This document shows, piece by piece, positions 1 through 8,071 of a stretch of DNA of 64,000 nucleotides. Position 1 is the stretch's first letter, and each line of letters starts with the position of its first letter. Location: NCBI RefSeq assembly GCF_015291665.1, contig NZ_CP030048.1, forward strand, positions 2,418,001-2,482,000. The letters run 5' to 3'. This DNA is from Bradyrhizobium sp. CCBAU 53338. Lineage in GTDB: Bacteria; Pseudomonadota; Alphaproteobacteria; Rhizobiales; Xanthobacteraceae. A program made the position numbers and the translations under genes. Under the pieces are notes generated by a model, which worked only from the letters and a program-made list of their open reading frames with translations, had not been told where the DNA came from and made no database searches.

Positions 1-782
1 GTGAGTGCGCTGCTGGCGCTGTCGCGCAGGAAGTGGTCAAGCGTCGCCTGGATACTCTCCTTGACCGAATCGGGCCCGCGATCGCTCATGTCGGTGTGCT
101 GCGCGCCGGTATTGACGATGTCGATACCGCGCGCCTTGGCCTCTTCCGGCGTCGGCAGCACGCCGGGATCGGTCAGGAAATGCGGATCCTTGGAACGGAA
201 CGACAGGATCTTCATGCGGTCGTTCAGGACGAAGGGCACCCTGAGATTATCAAGCGTGATGACCTTCGACACGAGCTCGGGGTGCTGCTGGGCCACATAC
301 ATGGAGACGTCGCCACCGTTGGAGTGACCGACCAGCGTGATGTGGTCGTAATCGGCATTTTGCTGCCGGCTCTTCAACGTGTTCAGCACGTAGAGGATGT
401 TGGCTTCGCAGCGCATATAGACCTCGCGCCGGCCGACATATTGCTGCCCGACGTGGGTCATCAGGGGCGGATCGCTCGGCAGGTCCTGCTGGATACTGGC
501 AACGAGATAGCCGCGCGCCGCGAGCACGTTGGCGAGGAAAGAATACTCGGTGGCCTTGACAGTGTTGCCATTGCTGATGATGGCGACCGGAAGCTTCCAG
601 AGGCCGAGATTGGCCTTGGTCTCGTAGTCGCGCCGCACCGCAATCTCGACCGAGATCGGCCGCTGACGCGAGGCGTCGAACAAGGACAGCATCTCGTGGC
701 GGATCGCGAATTTACTGACGATGACATACTGGCCCGCCGCAAGGACGCAGAGAAAGGCCAGAATTCCGAACACCTTCTTCAT
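1..782 (-). CDS. Alpha/beta hydrolase, exported, C-terminus cut by window edge
   Basis: Translation of the minus strand from the ATG at 782 gives an open frame that runs off the left edge without a stop. It begins with a signal-like segment (MKKVFGILAFLCVLAAGQYV), so the protein is probably exported or membrane-anchored. About 140 residues in, the nucleophile elbow GHSNGG identifies the alpha/beta-hydrolase fold, with Ser as the likely nucleophile. A later D-P-H/GAQHTDM stretch may supply the catalytic His. The substrate cannot be read from the sequence; esterase or lipase-like activity is the general expectation. The long plus-strand ORFs over this stretch are antisense shadows. Confidence 0.75.
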   Translation of the reverse strand, partial: MKKVFGILAFLCVLAAGQYVIVSKFAIRHEMLSLFDASRQRPISVEIAVRRDYETKANLGLWKLPVAIISNGNTVKATEYSFLANVLAARGYLVASIQQDLPSDPPLMTHVGQQYVGRREVYMRCEANILYVLNTLKSRQQNADYDHITLVGHSNGGDVSMYVAQQHPELVSKVITLDNLRVPFVLNDRMKILSFRSKDPHFLTDPGVLPTPEEAKARGIDIVNTGAQHTDMSDRGPDSVKESIQATLDHFLRDSASSAL

Positions 783-1019
783 AGTTCCGTCTCAATCACT
801 TTTGACTGAACATGGCTATAGAAAACCCCCGGATCGAGTGATCGTGAGCATGCTACGGGATTAAATTTAGGCAAGTCTGTGAGGGCGGCCCCGAAAGGGC
901 CGTCTCGAGGCACCTCAGCCGGCTAGACTAGAGGCAGCCGCCTCTGCCGCGTTCGGGGCAGAGCCGCAAGGCGCTCGACAGGGCGAAGAGGAAGCGCGGG
1001 CTGCGCCGCTCGTTGTGGG

Positions 1020-1301
1020 CTCAAGATCGACCGTTCATTCGTGCTCGATCTGCTCGCCGATTCCGACGATGCCGCGATCGTCGGCTCGACCATCGGGCTC
1101 AGCAAGCAGCTTGGCTTGGCTGTTGTGGCCGTAGGAATCGAAAACCGCGCGGCGGCCGACTTCCTGATCAGCATGGGATGCGAGGCGGGGCAGGGCTAGT
1201 TCTTCGGCCGTCCGATGCCTGCCGACGCGTTCGATACGCAATTTTTGTCAGTTGGGCTCGAAGCTGTCAGTGCCGCCCGAACCTGTTTGCGCTGGTCCTA
1301 G
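1020..1301 (+). pseudogene. Relic of an EAL-domain (c-di-GMP phosphodiesterase) gene
   Basis: Reading from 1020 gives LKIDRSFV, then IVGSTIGLSKQLGLAVVAVG, then IENRAAADFL and GCEAGQG, followed by a TAG at 1197-1199 and FFGRPMPADAF. This is the C-terminal third of an EAL domain (family pattern LKIDRSFV..., LGL.VVAEGVE, GC...QGY.F..P). The invariant AEGVE is changed to AVGIE, and the Tyr codon after QG has become a stop. There is no N-terminal EAL half, GGDEF domain or start codon upstream. It is therefore a decayed fragment, not a working enzyme. Confidence 0.75.
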
Positions 1302-1552
1302 CGTCGACGCGCGACAGCTACGCCAAAGAGGAACGCAACGAACAGGCTTGCCAACGGAGCCTCGCGCGTGATCGCCGCGACCGTAGAGAGCGGCCGGCCC
1401 GGCTTTCGTGCTTCACTGATCGCGTAAGTGAGGCGATCGACGGCGGCGCGCAACCCTCCGGCAACCTCGCCGATGGTGTGGGACACGTCTGTGGCCGCAT
1501 CGATGGCGCGCTCGGTCATGCCGGGCTGAGGGTTGGGCTGCGGTATGTCCAT
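1298..1552 (-). CDS. Small DUF883/ElaB-like membrane-anchored protein
   Basis: This 84-residue product starts MDIPQPNPQPGM and has an amphipathic helix in the middle (IDAATDVSHTIGEVAGGLRA). Its C-terminus is one membrane helix with a basic end (REAPLASLFVAFLFGVAVAR). That layout is typical of DUF883/ElaB-like proteins, which anchor to the inner membrane and in some species bind ribosomes under stress; here the role is unknown. An in-frame ATG at 1600 would add 16 residues, but it lies in a 48-bp tandem duplication, so the inner start is preferred. The stop overlaps the end of the EAL relic on the other strand. Confidence 0.6.
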   Translation of the reverse strand: MDIPQPNPQPGMTERAIDAATDVSHTIGEVAGGLRAAVDRLTYAISEARKPGRPLSTVAAITREAPLASLFVAFLFGVAVARRR

Positions 1553-1598
1553 GCTCAAGCTCGCGTCCTTCAGACCGAACGAAGAAACCGAGGCCGGC

Positions 1599-1688
1599 AC
1601 CTTTGGCTATCCGCGCGTGCGCTCGTTTTGAACAGCGGGTCAGATGACCTTTGGCTATCCGCGACAGGCGCCGTTTTGAACGGCGGGT
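1599..1688. repeat. Imperfect tandem duplication, 48-bp period
   Basis: Two copies of a unit occur 48 bp apart. Each begins ACCTTTGGCTATCCGCG (1599-1615 and 1647-1663) and ends GTTTTGAACRGCGGGT (1625-1640 and 1673-1688), with a diverged middle. The pair sits between the divergent small membrane gene and arginase, about 115 bp before the arginase start. It may carry a duplicated regulatory site or may be a recent slippage product. Confidence 0.7.
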
Positions 1689-1801
1689 GCCGGCCTTGCT
1701 GGGAAAATGCGGCGCGCAGGAATTTGTTCCGGTTTCCCGTGAAACGACGGGTGCGAATCTCTGTTACGCTGGTGCAGCCTTGCTGACCTCGGGAGATTGC
1801 C

Positions 1802-2779
1802 GTGACCGATCAAACCATCGCGGATCGAGCCCGGCGCATCGCGTTGCTGGGCGCGCCGATCGACATGGGCGCTTCACAGCGCGGCACCCTGATGGGCCCT
1901 GCGGCGCTGCGGACGGCCGGCCTTGCAACACTGCTCGAAAGCCTGGATTTCGAAGTCGTCGATTACGGCGATCTTTCCGTGGCCGAGGTCAGGGATCTCG
2001 CTGATACGCCGCCGGAGAAGGCCAATCATTACCGCGAAATCCAGCGCTGGACGCGCGTGCTCAGCCGTCGCGGCTATGAGATCGCGCAAACCGGTGCCCT
2101 GCCGATCTTCCTCGGCGGCGACCACACGTTGTCCATGGGGTCGGTCAATGCGATGGCGCGCCACTGGCGTCAGCGCGGACGCGAGCTGTTCGTGCTCTGG
2201 CTGGATGCCCATGCCGACTACAACACGCCGGAGACGACCATCACCGCCAACATGCACGGCATGTCCGCGGCGTTCCTTTGCGGTGAACCTGGGCTCGACG
2301 GCCTCCTGGGCGATGATCCGCGGGCTTCCGTCAATCCCGATAAACTCGATCTGTTTGGTGCACGTTCGATCGACAAACTCGAAAAAGAGCTGATGCGCGC
2401 GCGCCGGATCAGGGTTGTCGACATGCGTCAGATCGACGAGTTCGGCGTTGCCGTGTTGATCCGGCGCGTCGTCGAGCGGGTCAAGGCGAGCAACGGCGTG
2501 CTGCATGTCAGCTTCGACGTCGATTTTCTCGATCCTTGCGTGGCGCCCGGCGTCGGCACCACGGTGCCGGGCGGTGCGACCTATCGTGAAGCGCATCTGA
2601 TCATGGAATTGCTGCACGATTCCGGCGTAGTGGGATCGGTCGACATCGTCGAGCTCAACCCGTTCCTGGACGAGCGCGGCCGCACCGCGCGCACCGCGGT
2701 CGAGCTGATCGGCAGCCTGTTCGGCCAGCAGGTCACCGACCGGCCGACGCCCAGCAATGCGATCGCGCCGGGCGAATGA
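1802..2779 (+). CDS. rocF: Arginase family protein
   Basis: This 325-residue ureohydrolase probably hydrolyses L-arginine to ornithine and urea in the cytoplasm. The binuclear manganese ligands are present: H108 in GGDHTLSMG, D135/H137/D139 in WLDAHADYN, and D239/D241 in SFDVDFLDP. HGMSAAFLCG follows the second motif, as in arginases. Length is normal (about 300-330). The start is GTG, with a GGGAGATT ribosome site just upstream. It stands alone, without ornithine-catabolic neighbours. Agmatinase or another ureohydrolase cannot be fully excluded, although PGVGTTVPGGATYREAH and the C-terminal ELNPFLDERGRTA favour arginase. Confidence 0.88.
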   Translation: MTDQTIADRARRIALLGAPIDMGASQRGTLMGPAALRTAGLATLLESLDFEVVDYGDLSVAEVRDLADTPPEKANHYREIQRWTRVLSRRGYEIAQTGALPIFLGGDHTLSMGSVNAMARHWRQRGRELFVLWLDAHADYNTPETTITANMHGMSAAFLCGEPGLDGLLGDDPRASVNPDKLDLFGARSIDKLEKELMRARRIRVVDMRQIDEFGVAVLIRRVVERVKASNGVLHVSFDVDFLDPCVAPGVGTTVPGGATYREAHLIMELLHDSGVVGSVDIVELNPFLDERGRTARTAVELIGSLFGQQVTDRPTPSNAIAPGE

Positions 2780-3116
2780 CGGTCGGCAGCTTTTCTGCCT
2801 TATGCGGCAACCTTGTCCGACTTCATCCGTCGCGCCATGCCGCAGAATGCGCCAAGTCGCTGAGCACGAAGACGTCAACCCTGTGTCGGCCTATATCTAC
2901 TAGAACCTGAATGGGCTTGTGGGAGCGGATACGACACGCGATGCCAATCGCTCGCGGCAATCAAGATGCCGGACCGCGACAAGTTCGTCCGCGATGCGAG
3001 ACCCGACGTAAAGTGAACGATGCAGGATGGGCAAGTTCCAGGCATTGGCTCGGAACTTGCTAGTTCAGGCGCGGAACTCGCGGGCCGCATTTGAATTGAC
3101 CTGCGAGAGGAAAACG
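2780..3116. other. Intergenic stretch, no supported gene
   Basis: I see no coding sequence I would defend in this 337-base gap. A short GGCAG-TTTT-CTGCC inverted repeat at about 2785-2802 just after arginase could be a weak terminator. The long minus-strand ORF crossing here has no recognisable domain and lies antisense to the following small gene. Confidence 0.5.
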
Positions 3117-3413
3117 ATGGGTTCTTCGATGACAACTGACCGCTTCGCAAACTCCATGTCGTCAGCGCTTCGCCATCCCGGCGTAATCGCGCTGATCGTG
3201 GCCGGCGTGACCATCTCCGCGATGTTGATCGTTGATCATGGGCCCTGGAGCCGCGCCAAGACCCAGCCGGCTCATGTCGCGATGTATGCGACCACGGGCG
3301 AGGCCGCCCACGCGGCAGGTGCCAAGGTGCTTCCGACCGAACCAAAATCCGCACTCGAGCCGGAGCGGCCGGGGCCAAAGACGTCCCCGACCATCAATCC
3401 GGTGCAGCCGTAA
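3117..3413 (+). CDS. Small single-pass membrane protein, hypothetical
   Basis: This 98-residue protein starts at an ATG preceded by GAGAGGAAAAC. One hydrophobic helix lies at about residues 21-42 (GVIALIVAGVTISAMLIVDH). A soluble, proline- and charge-rich tail follows, ending PGPKTSPTINPVQP. The topology suggests a short cytoplasmic N-terminus and a periplasmic tail. I do not recognise the family. The 5' neighbour is arginase and the 3' neighbour is the oppositely oriented metal transporter. Confidence 0.6.
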   Translation: MGSSMTTDRFANSMSSALRHPGVIALIVAGVTISAMLIVDHGPWSRAKTQPAHVAMYATTGEAAHAAGAKVLPTEPKSALEPERPGPKTSPTINPVQP

Positions 3414-3520
3414 ACGTCAGCTCTTGCGGCCGTAGCTCAGCAGTCCGCCGGTCGCCTTCGGCGGGTGGGCGCGAAGGGCTTCAGCTTGCCCGCCGTGTTC
3501 GCGGCCTTCGTGTCGCCGCT

Positions 3521-4771
3521 CTAGCCAATCACCGATGAGCCCAGCAAGGCGAGGACGGCCAGCGCCATCAGCGCGGTGCCGAGCCAGCCGAGCGCGACCA
3601 GCCATGACCGGGCCTTGAAGCGCCCCATGATTGTCCCGTTCGAGACGATCACCATCATCATCGCCATGATCGGGACCGCGACGATGCCGTTGAGCACGGC
3701 GCTCCAGACCAACATGTGGATGGAGTCGATTCCCGTAAAGCCAAGGCCGAAGCCGATCACGGTCGCGGCGGCGATGATGGTGTAGAAGCCGACCGCCTTC
3801 TCCGGCTTTGCCTCCAGCGTGGCGCGCCAGCCGAAAATTTCGGCAACGCCATAAGCCGCCGAACCCGCCAGCACCGGGATCGCCAAAAGCCCAGTGCCGA
3901 TGATGCCGAGTGCGAACAGTGCAAAGGTGAAGTTGCCGGCGAGCGGGCGCAGCGCGTCGGCCGCTTGTGTCGCCGAACTGATGTTGGTGACGCCGTTGGC
4001 GTTCAGCACCGAGGCCGTGGTGAGGATGATGAAGAAGGCGATGCCGTTCGACAGCAGCATGCCGACCGCGGTATCGGCCCTGATGCGCGCGATTTCAGGG
4101 TCGCCGCCGCTCGGCAGGTCGCGCAGCGGCCTGTCGCGCTTGCCCTGGTTCATCTCCTCGACCTCTTGCGATGCCTGCCAGAAGAACAGGTAGGGGCTGA
4201 TGGTCGTACCGAGGACCGCGACGACCATCATGAAATAATCGGCGTTGACGGTTGCCTTCGGCCACACCGTAGCAAGCAGCGCCGTGCCCCATGGGATCTT
4301 GACGGTGAAGGCGGTGGCGACGTAGGCGAACAGCGTCAGCGTCAGGAATTTCAGCACCGGCGAGTAGCGGCGATAAGGCACGAACACCTGGAGCAGGGTC
4401 GAGCCGGCTGCGAAGATCAGCGCGTGCTCGTGATTGAGCCCGCCGATGACCAGCGAGAGTGCCTCCGCCATCGCGGCAATGTCGGCGGCGATGTTGAAGG
4501 TGTTGGCGACGACGAGCAGCGTCACGAGCCCCATCACCAACCAGCGCGGTGCGAGCTGCAGGACGTTGGCAGCTAACCCCTTGCCGGTGACCCGGCCGAT
4601 CTGCGCGCTGACGAGCTGGATGGCGATCATGAACGGCAGGGTCAGAAAGATCGTCCAGAGCAATCCGTAGCCGAATTGCGCGCCCGCCTGCGAATAAGTC
4701 GCGATTCCCGACGGATCATCGTCGGCGGCGCCGGTGATCAGACCAGGCCCCAGCCGCCGCAACAGCAGCAA
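3521..4771 (-). CDS. NRAMP-related divalent cation transporter
   Basis: This polytopic inner-membrane protein of 416 residues has about eleven hydrophobic segments and an NRAMP-like N-terminus (GPGLITGAADDDPSG at about 8-22). The canonical metal motif of TM1, DPGN, is DPSG here. The TM6 motif MPH is replaced by a segment reading GTTISPYLFFWQASQEVEE (188 onward). Classic Mn/Fe transporters depend on the Met, so this belongs to a divergent NRAMP-related clade, whose characterised members include Mg2+ carriers; substrate assignment is inference. The best start is TTG at 4771: upstream there is a stop and no in-frame ATG or GTG. A true start slightly further upstream at a rare codon is possible. 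Confidence 0.82.
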   Translation of the reverse strand: MLLLRRLGPGLITGAADDDPSGIATYSQAGAQFGYGLLWTIFLTLPFMIAIQLVSAQIGRVTGKGLAANVLQLAPRWLVMGLVTLLVVANTFNIAADIAAMAEALSLVIGGLNHEHALIFAAGSTLLQVFVPYRRYSPVLKFLTLTLFAYVATAFTVKIPWGTALLATVWPKATVNADYFMMVVAVLGTTISPYLFFWQASQEVEEMNQGKRDRPLRDLPSGGDPEIARIRADTAVGMLLSNGIAFFIILTTASVLNANGVTNISSATQAADALRPLAGNFTFALFALGIIGTGLLAIPVLAGSAAYGVAEIFGWRATLEAKPEKAVGFYTIIAAATVIGFGLGFTGIDSIHMLVWSAVLNGIVAVPIMAMMMVIVSNGTIMGRFKARSWLVALGWLGTALMALAVLALLGSSVIG

Positions 4772-4918
4772 CGGAGCGGACTTCGCCGGCGCGTCCGAGC
4801 GCTCGTGGCCGGCGGGGCGATAATGCGATCGGTTCGACAGGGCTCACCCTCCGGAAATTACGAATTCAAGGCTTAAGCGCGAACATGGCCGGAAGGTTCC
4901 ATACCCGGCCGGCAATGC

Positions 4919-4949
4919 GCCACGCACGCGGCGTCACCGCGTGCGTGGC
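4919..4949. other. Perfect 13-bp stem-loop in intergenic DNA
   Basis: GCCACGCACGCGG (4919-4931) pairs exactly with CCGCGTGCGTGGC (4937-4949) around a five-base loop. Only TTT follows, so it is a poor intrinsic terminator. It lies upstream of both flanking genes (the transporter on minus, the PhyH relic on plus). That placement argues for a regulatory or leftover element rather than a transcription stop. Confidence 0.6.
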
Positions 4950-5054
4950 CTTTCCGTTGCGCGGTCTAGCTCCACTTCAAGACAAGCCTGCGACCCGCTT
5001 GCGGGGACGCGCGACACACTTGCACGCGGCACGTTTAGATTGTAGGGAGCCATC

Positions 5055-5666
5055 ATGAGCCATCGCCTGATGCCGACGAAGACCATTCCGCTCGTTACCG
5101 ATCGGGCGGACGCGCTCATGCGCGACGGCTACCTTCTGCTCCGCGGTGCGGTCCCCGAAGGCTGGCGCGATGCGCTGCGGGGCGCCTTCGATGCCGGTGT
5201 GTGCAGCGGCGAGCGATGGGCGGCGCCCCGTGGCGCCGGCTGGCGCCATGCCCTGGTCGATCTCGATCCGATCGTGCAGCGAACCTGTCGTCTGCCGCCG
5301 CTGCTGGCGGCGGCGGCCATCAACCCTTGCACCGCGATGGTGTGGGCACCAAGACGGTCGCAGCCCTGGTCTTCCTCGACGATTACGGGTACGACGCGCC
5401 TCGTTCCGCGTCCTCTCGACTGTGGCGAGCCGGACGAAGCCTCGTCGCTGATCACCGTGGGAGAGGCGGGGGACGTCCTGGTGTTCGATGCCGACTTGCC
5501 GCACGGCGCGACCCGCAATCGCTCCGGCGCGCGGCGACGTTCATTGCTGCTGAGCTTCATGCCGGAGCGCATGTGCGAGGCACAGGAATCCAGCCGGGCT
5601 CTGCGCAACGTGCGCATGGACACGAGCGAAATGTTCCTCCCTGGGGAGCGCAGTCGGCCGGTCTAG
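5055..5666 (+). pseudogene. Phytanoyl-CoA dioxygenase (PhyH) family, frameshifted
   Basis: The open frame from the ATG at 5055 (ribosome site GTAGGGAG) codes a PhyH-like start (MRDGYLLLRGAVPEGWRDAL) and end (GEAGDVLVFDADLPHGATRN). The central iron-binding part is missing from that frame. It lies in the next frame instead: GGGHQPLHRDG (5309-5341, with the H-R-D ligands at 5330-5338), then VAALVFLDDYG. A third frame reads FRVLST before the original frame resumes. At least two compensating shifts, and probably a deletion in a GGC-rich run near 5305, have scrambled the Fe(II)/2-oxoglutarate site. The gene is therefore likely non-functional, unless the shifts are sequencing errors. Confidence 0.75.
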
Positions 5667-6382
5667 GACAGCGGCGACAAATGCAGATAGCGGCCGTCGA
5701 ACTGGGCGAGCTCCTGGAGCTTGTGCTCGTTGAGAATCCTTACCGTGCCGCGCTGAAGCTCCAGGACGCCGTCGACCCGCAGTTCGCGGAGGATGCGATT
5801 GGTGTGAACGCTGGTCACGCCCATGGCCTCGCCGAATTGCTCCTGGGTCAGCGGGACTGCGAAGGTATTGTCGATCACGCGGCCGATCAGGCGCAGCCGC
5901 TCGCGCAATTCGACGATCAGATGCGCGAGCCGGTTGTAGGTCGAGCGCTGGCCGACATTGACGATCCACTCCCGGGACACGGCGGCATCCACCAGCGTAT
6001 CGCGCCAGAACATGTCGCCGACACCGGGGCGCTGGCCGATGAGATCGTTCAAGGCCTTGGGGGCGACGAAGGCCAGCGTGCAGTCGGACAGCGCAATCAG
6101 GTCGTGGTCGACGGTCGGGAAATGGAGGTTTTGCAAGTTAGGCAGGTCGCCGGGAATGTGGATCGACAGGATCTGGCGCCGGCCATCCGCGATCGTCTTG
6201 GAGCGGACGCAGAAGCCGTCGGCGATCAGGCAGCATTCGCTCGGTTGTTCGCCGTCGCGCAGCACGGCCTGGTTTTCGCGAAAGTTGCGGAGTGTGAACG
6301 GCAGCGCCGCGAGGGCTAGCAGATCCCGGTCATCCGCGCCGGTCGTCGTTTTCAGGCGCTGAAATAGCGGCGCCCAGATCAT
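5663..6382 (-). CDS. Crp/Fnr family transcriptional regulator
   Basis: This regulator of about 239 residues has an N-terminal cyclic-nucleotide-binding-like beta barrel (ENQAVLRDGEQPSECCLIADG, then GRRQILSIHIPGDL). Its C-terminal winged helix carries the recognition segment LTQEQFGEAMGVTSVHTNRI. It has no FNR-type cysteine set and lacks the ExxSR of FNR, so its ligand and target differ from the FNR protein near 54 kb. The start is taken at MIWAPLFQRL; a GTG nine bases upstream after GGGGGATCGAGC is an alternative. The frame continues to 6466 but without a better ribosome site. Its stop overlaps the end of the PhyH relic. Confidence 0.85.
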   Translation of the reverse strand: MIWAPLFQRLKTTTGADDRDLLALAALPFTLRNFRENQAVLRDGEQPSECCLIADGFCVRSKTIADGRRQILSIHIPGDLPNLQNLHFPTVDHDLIALSDCTLAFVAPKALNDLIGQRPGVGDMFWRDTLVDAAVSREWIVNVGQRSTYNRLAHLIVELRERLRLIGRVIDNTFAVPLTQEQFGEAMGVTSVHTNRILRELRVDGVLELQRGTVRILNEHKLQELAQFDGRYLHLSPLS

Positions 6383-6627
6383 GTCGCTCGTCACGTCGCT
6401 CGATCCCCCACGCGCCTGAGCACGTGAAAGCCAGAAAGCACAGACCCGGCTTGTTGCGGATAACAAAGGTTAAGTGACGTGGGCCCGGTTTCTCAACATT
6501 GTGGACGACGGGTTAGTGAGAGACGAAAACACAACAAATGTTAAGTGTCGCAGGCGAGCCCCACGGCGCAGGTTCGTTTCGGAACGGCCGGTGCATCGCG
6601 ACGTTCTCAGGTTAGGAGGACGCCGCG

Positions 6628-6801
6628 ATGGACCATCTGACGAAGCGCGAACAGCCGGATCGGAGCAAGATCAACATGCACGAGGCCTGGGAGGTCAAGT
6701 ACTGGACCCATGCGCTCGGCATCTCCAGGGAGGAGCTGCAGCAGGCCGTCGACAAGGTCGGTAATTCGGCAGCCGCCGTCCGCAAGGAGCTCGCGCTCTA
6801 A
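6628..6801 (+). CDS. DUF3606 domain protein
   Basis: This 57-residue protein has a strong AGGAGG site before the ATG. The sequence DRSKINMHEAWEVKYWTHAL, followed by GISREELQQAVDKVGNSAAAVRKEL, is the DUF3606 pattern. That small helical domain is widespread in Rhizobiales and Proteobacteria and has no known biochemical function. The whole gene is essentially the domain. Confidence 0.85.
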   Translation: MDHLTKREQPDRSKINMHEAWEVKYWTHALGISREELQQAVDKVGNSAAAVRKELAL

Positions 6802-6842
6802 CTCGCGACGTTCGACCCGGGACCCGATGGTCGCAGGTTTGC

Positions 6843-7028
6843 TTACTTGATGCTGACGAACATGCCCCAGGCCGCGGCGAGCGCCGCGCCGGTGAAGACG
6901 ATCACCGGGCTATCGCAGAAGGTGCCGCCATAGCTGCACACGTCATGTCCGAACGAGCCGAGTTCGTGACGGCCCGCCGAATAGAACAATCCCGAAAGCC
7001 CGAGCAGTCCAGCGGCGACGTAGTACAT
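6843..7028 (-). CDS. Small two-helix membrane protein, hypothetical
   Basis: This 61-residue product has hydrophobic segments at about 2-16 (YYVAAGLLGLSGLFY) and 42-58 (VIVFTGAALAAAWGMFV). They are separated by a loop containing two cysteines (DVCSYGGTFCDSP) that could form a disulphide outside the cytoplasm. GAGGGAGCC precedes the ATG. The family is not recognised. Confidence 0.65.
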   Translation of the reverse strand: MYYVAAGLLGLSGLFYSAGRHELGSFGHDVCSYGGTFCDSPVIVFTGAALAAAWGMFVSIK

Positions 7029-7211
7029 GGCTCCCTCATGCGAGAACGGACATGTGCCAACATGGCGCGAACAGATTTCATTCCACCGAATACGGTTCGT
7101 CGCATTCGATTAAAGTTTGATCATTCGGCTGAACCCGCATCCGCTCCGGCGACACAAAGACAAGCAGGGCTGTTGCCTTGGCCGCACTCGCGCCGGAGAA
7201 CGTATGTTTGC

Positions 7212-7472
7212 ATGAACCCCGCTCTTGATCTCCTTTATCGCCTCGTTGCGATCGGGGTCGGTATCTATTGTGTCCGCAAGGCCTGGCATGGCTATGTCGA
7301 GAGAAAGATCCTGTTCGTCAGTGACGACTGGTGGGATTGGTCGAGATGGTCGCGGCAGGAGTTTTGCCGCGACACCATGCCGATCCGGTACTGGATACAG
7401 ATGATCGGCACGGCCGGCGGCGCGCTGCTCTGCCTCGTCGGCGCGATCGTCGGGTGGCAGCCGAGCAGCTGA
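7212..7472 (+). CDS. Small two-helix membrane protein, hypothetical
   Basis: This 86-residue product starts MNPALDLLYRLVAIGVGIYC. One membrane segment lies at the N-terminus and a second near the C-terminus (IQMIGTAGGALLCLVGAIVG). A tryptophan-rich loop between them reads DDWWDWSRWSRQEF. No family is recognised and the ribosome site is weak. It is oriented away from the preceding small membrane gene, with a 183-base gap that shows nothing further. Confidence 0.6.
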   Translation: MNPALDLLYRLVAIGVGIYCVRKAWHGYVERKILFVSDDWWDWSRWSRQEFCRDTMPIRYWIQMIGTAGGALLCLVGAIVGWQPSS

Positions 7473-7595
7473 GCGTCATGGTCCCGGGCGATGCGGCCTG
7501 CACTGACGACGAAACAATTGAAACATGCCTGAAACCAGATCGTCCTGAACTCCCTCGCAGCCGGACCCGACCAACCGAGCGAAAAGGAGAAAGCC

Positions 7596-7700
7596 ATGAT
7601 CCAGGTCGGTTCGAAGGAAGAAGTCGCGTTGCTGCTGGCGCTGTTTGGGACGCATACCCAGCCCGTCAGGATACCGAAGCCAAAATCACCGCGCAGCTAA
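7596..7700 (+). CDS. 34-residue ORF with strong ribosome site
   Basis: The ATG is preceded by AAAAGGAGAAAGCC, one of the best ribosome sites in this region. The product begins MIQVGSKEEVALLLALFGTH and ends PVRIPKPKSPRS. It has no known domain. It ends ten bases before the next small gene and could be a translated leader peptide or a microprotein. It might also be the start of a longer gene truncated by a frameshift. Confidence 0.4.
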   Translation: MIQVGSKEEVALLLALFGTHTQPVRIPKPKSPRS

Positions 7701-7709
7701 GGCGTACCC

Positions 7710-7958
7710 ATGGCTGGCCTGGCCGATTGCCTGAGCTTTCTGCGCTTGCTGATCGCGAGGGGAGATCCAAAAGGTATCCCGCTGGCGACAGGCGCCATCG
7801 ACGACTACCTGGCGATGGCGCCTGTTAGCGCACGCAGGCGCGGCCTGCGCGTGCTGCAGCAGGACGCGCTCGAACTGCACGTCAGCTCGGTCGGCGTGCA
7901 GCGCTCCTTCGCCGAGACGGTCGACGCCTATATCGAGCGCAAGCTGACGGAAGAGTAG
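7710..7958 (+). CDS. Small hypothetical protein
   Basis: This 82-residue acidic/basic helical protein starts MAGLADCLSFLRLLIARGDP and ends SFAETVDAYIERKLTEE. No domain is recognised. AAGGCG lies before the ATG. Its distance from the 34-codon ORF suggests a two-gene unit. Confidence 0.5.
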   Translation: MAGLADCLSFLRLLIARGDPKGIPLATGAIDDYLAMAPVSARRRGLRVLQQDALELHVSSVGVQRSFAETVDAYIERKLTEE

Positions 7959-8071
7959 GTGCGCTCGGGGCCCCGGCTCTGCGTGTCCAAGAAAGGGTTG
8001 GCATCGCTCTTGCTCCACGACGTCTCGAACCCGGCCCGGCCCATCGGGCCGTTTCAGAATGAGGCGATCAC

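Noticed and set aside
33..809. 258-codon plus-strand ORF
   Set aside because: It is antisense to the minus-strand alpha/beta hydrolase, whose signal peptide and GHSNGG motif are clear. The plus product has no recognisable domain.
884..904. GC-rich hairpin after the EAL-side intergenic start
   Set aside because: The 8-bp stem with GNRA-like loop has no T run on either strand and lies upstream of the hydrolase start. Evidence for a terminator is insufficient.
3417..3605. Short minus-strand ORF ending ATGGLLSYGRKS
   Set aside because: Most of it overlaps the transporter's 3' end in another frame. The tail looks protein-like but is too short, with no start or ribosome site of its own.
3716..4576. 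286-codon plus-strand ORF
   Set aside because: It lies wholly antisense to the NRAMP-related transporter, with low-complexity charged composition typical of a shadow frame.
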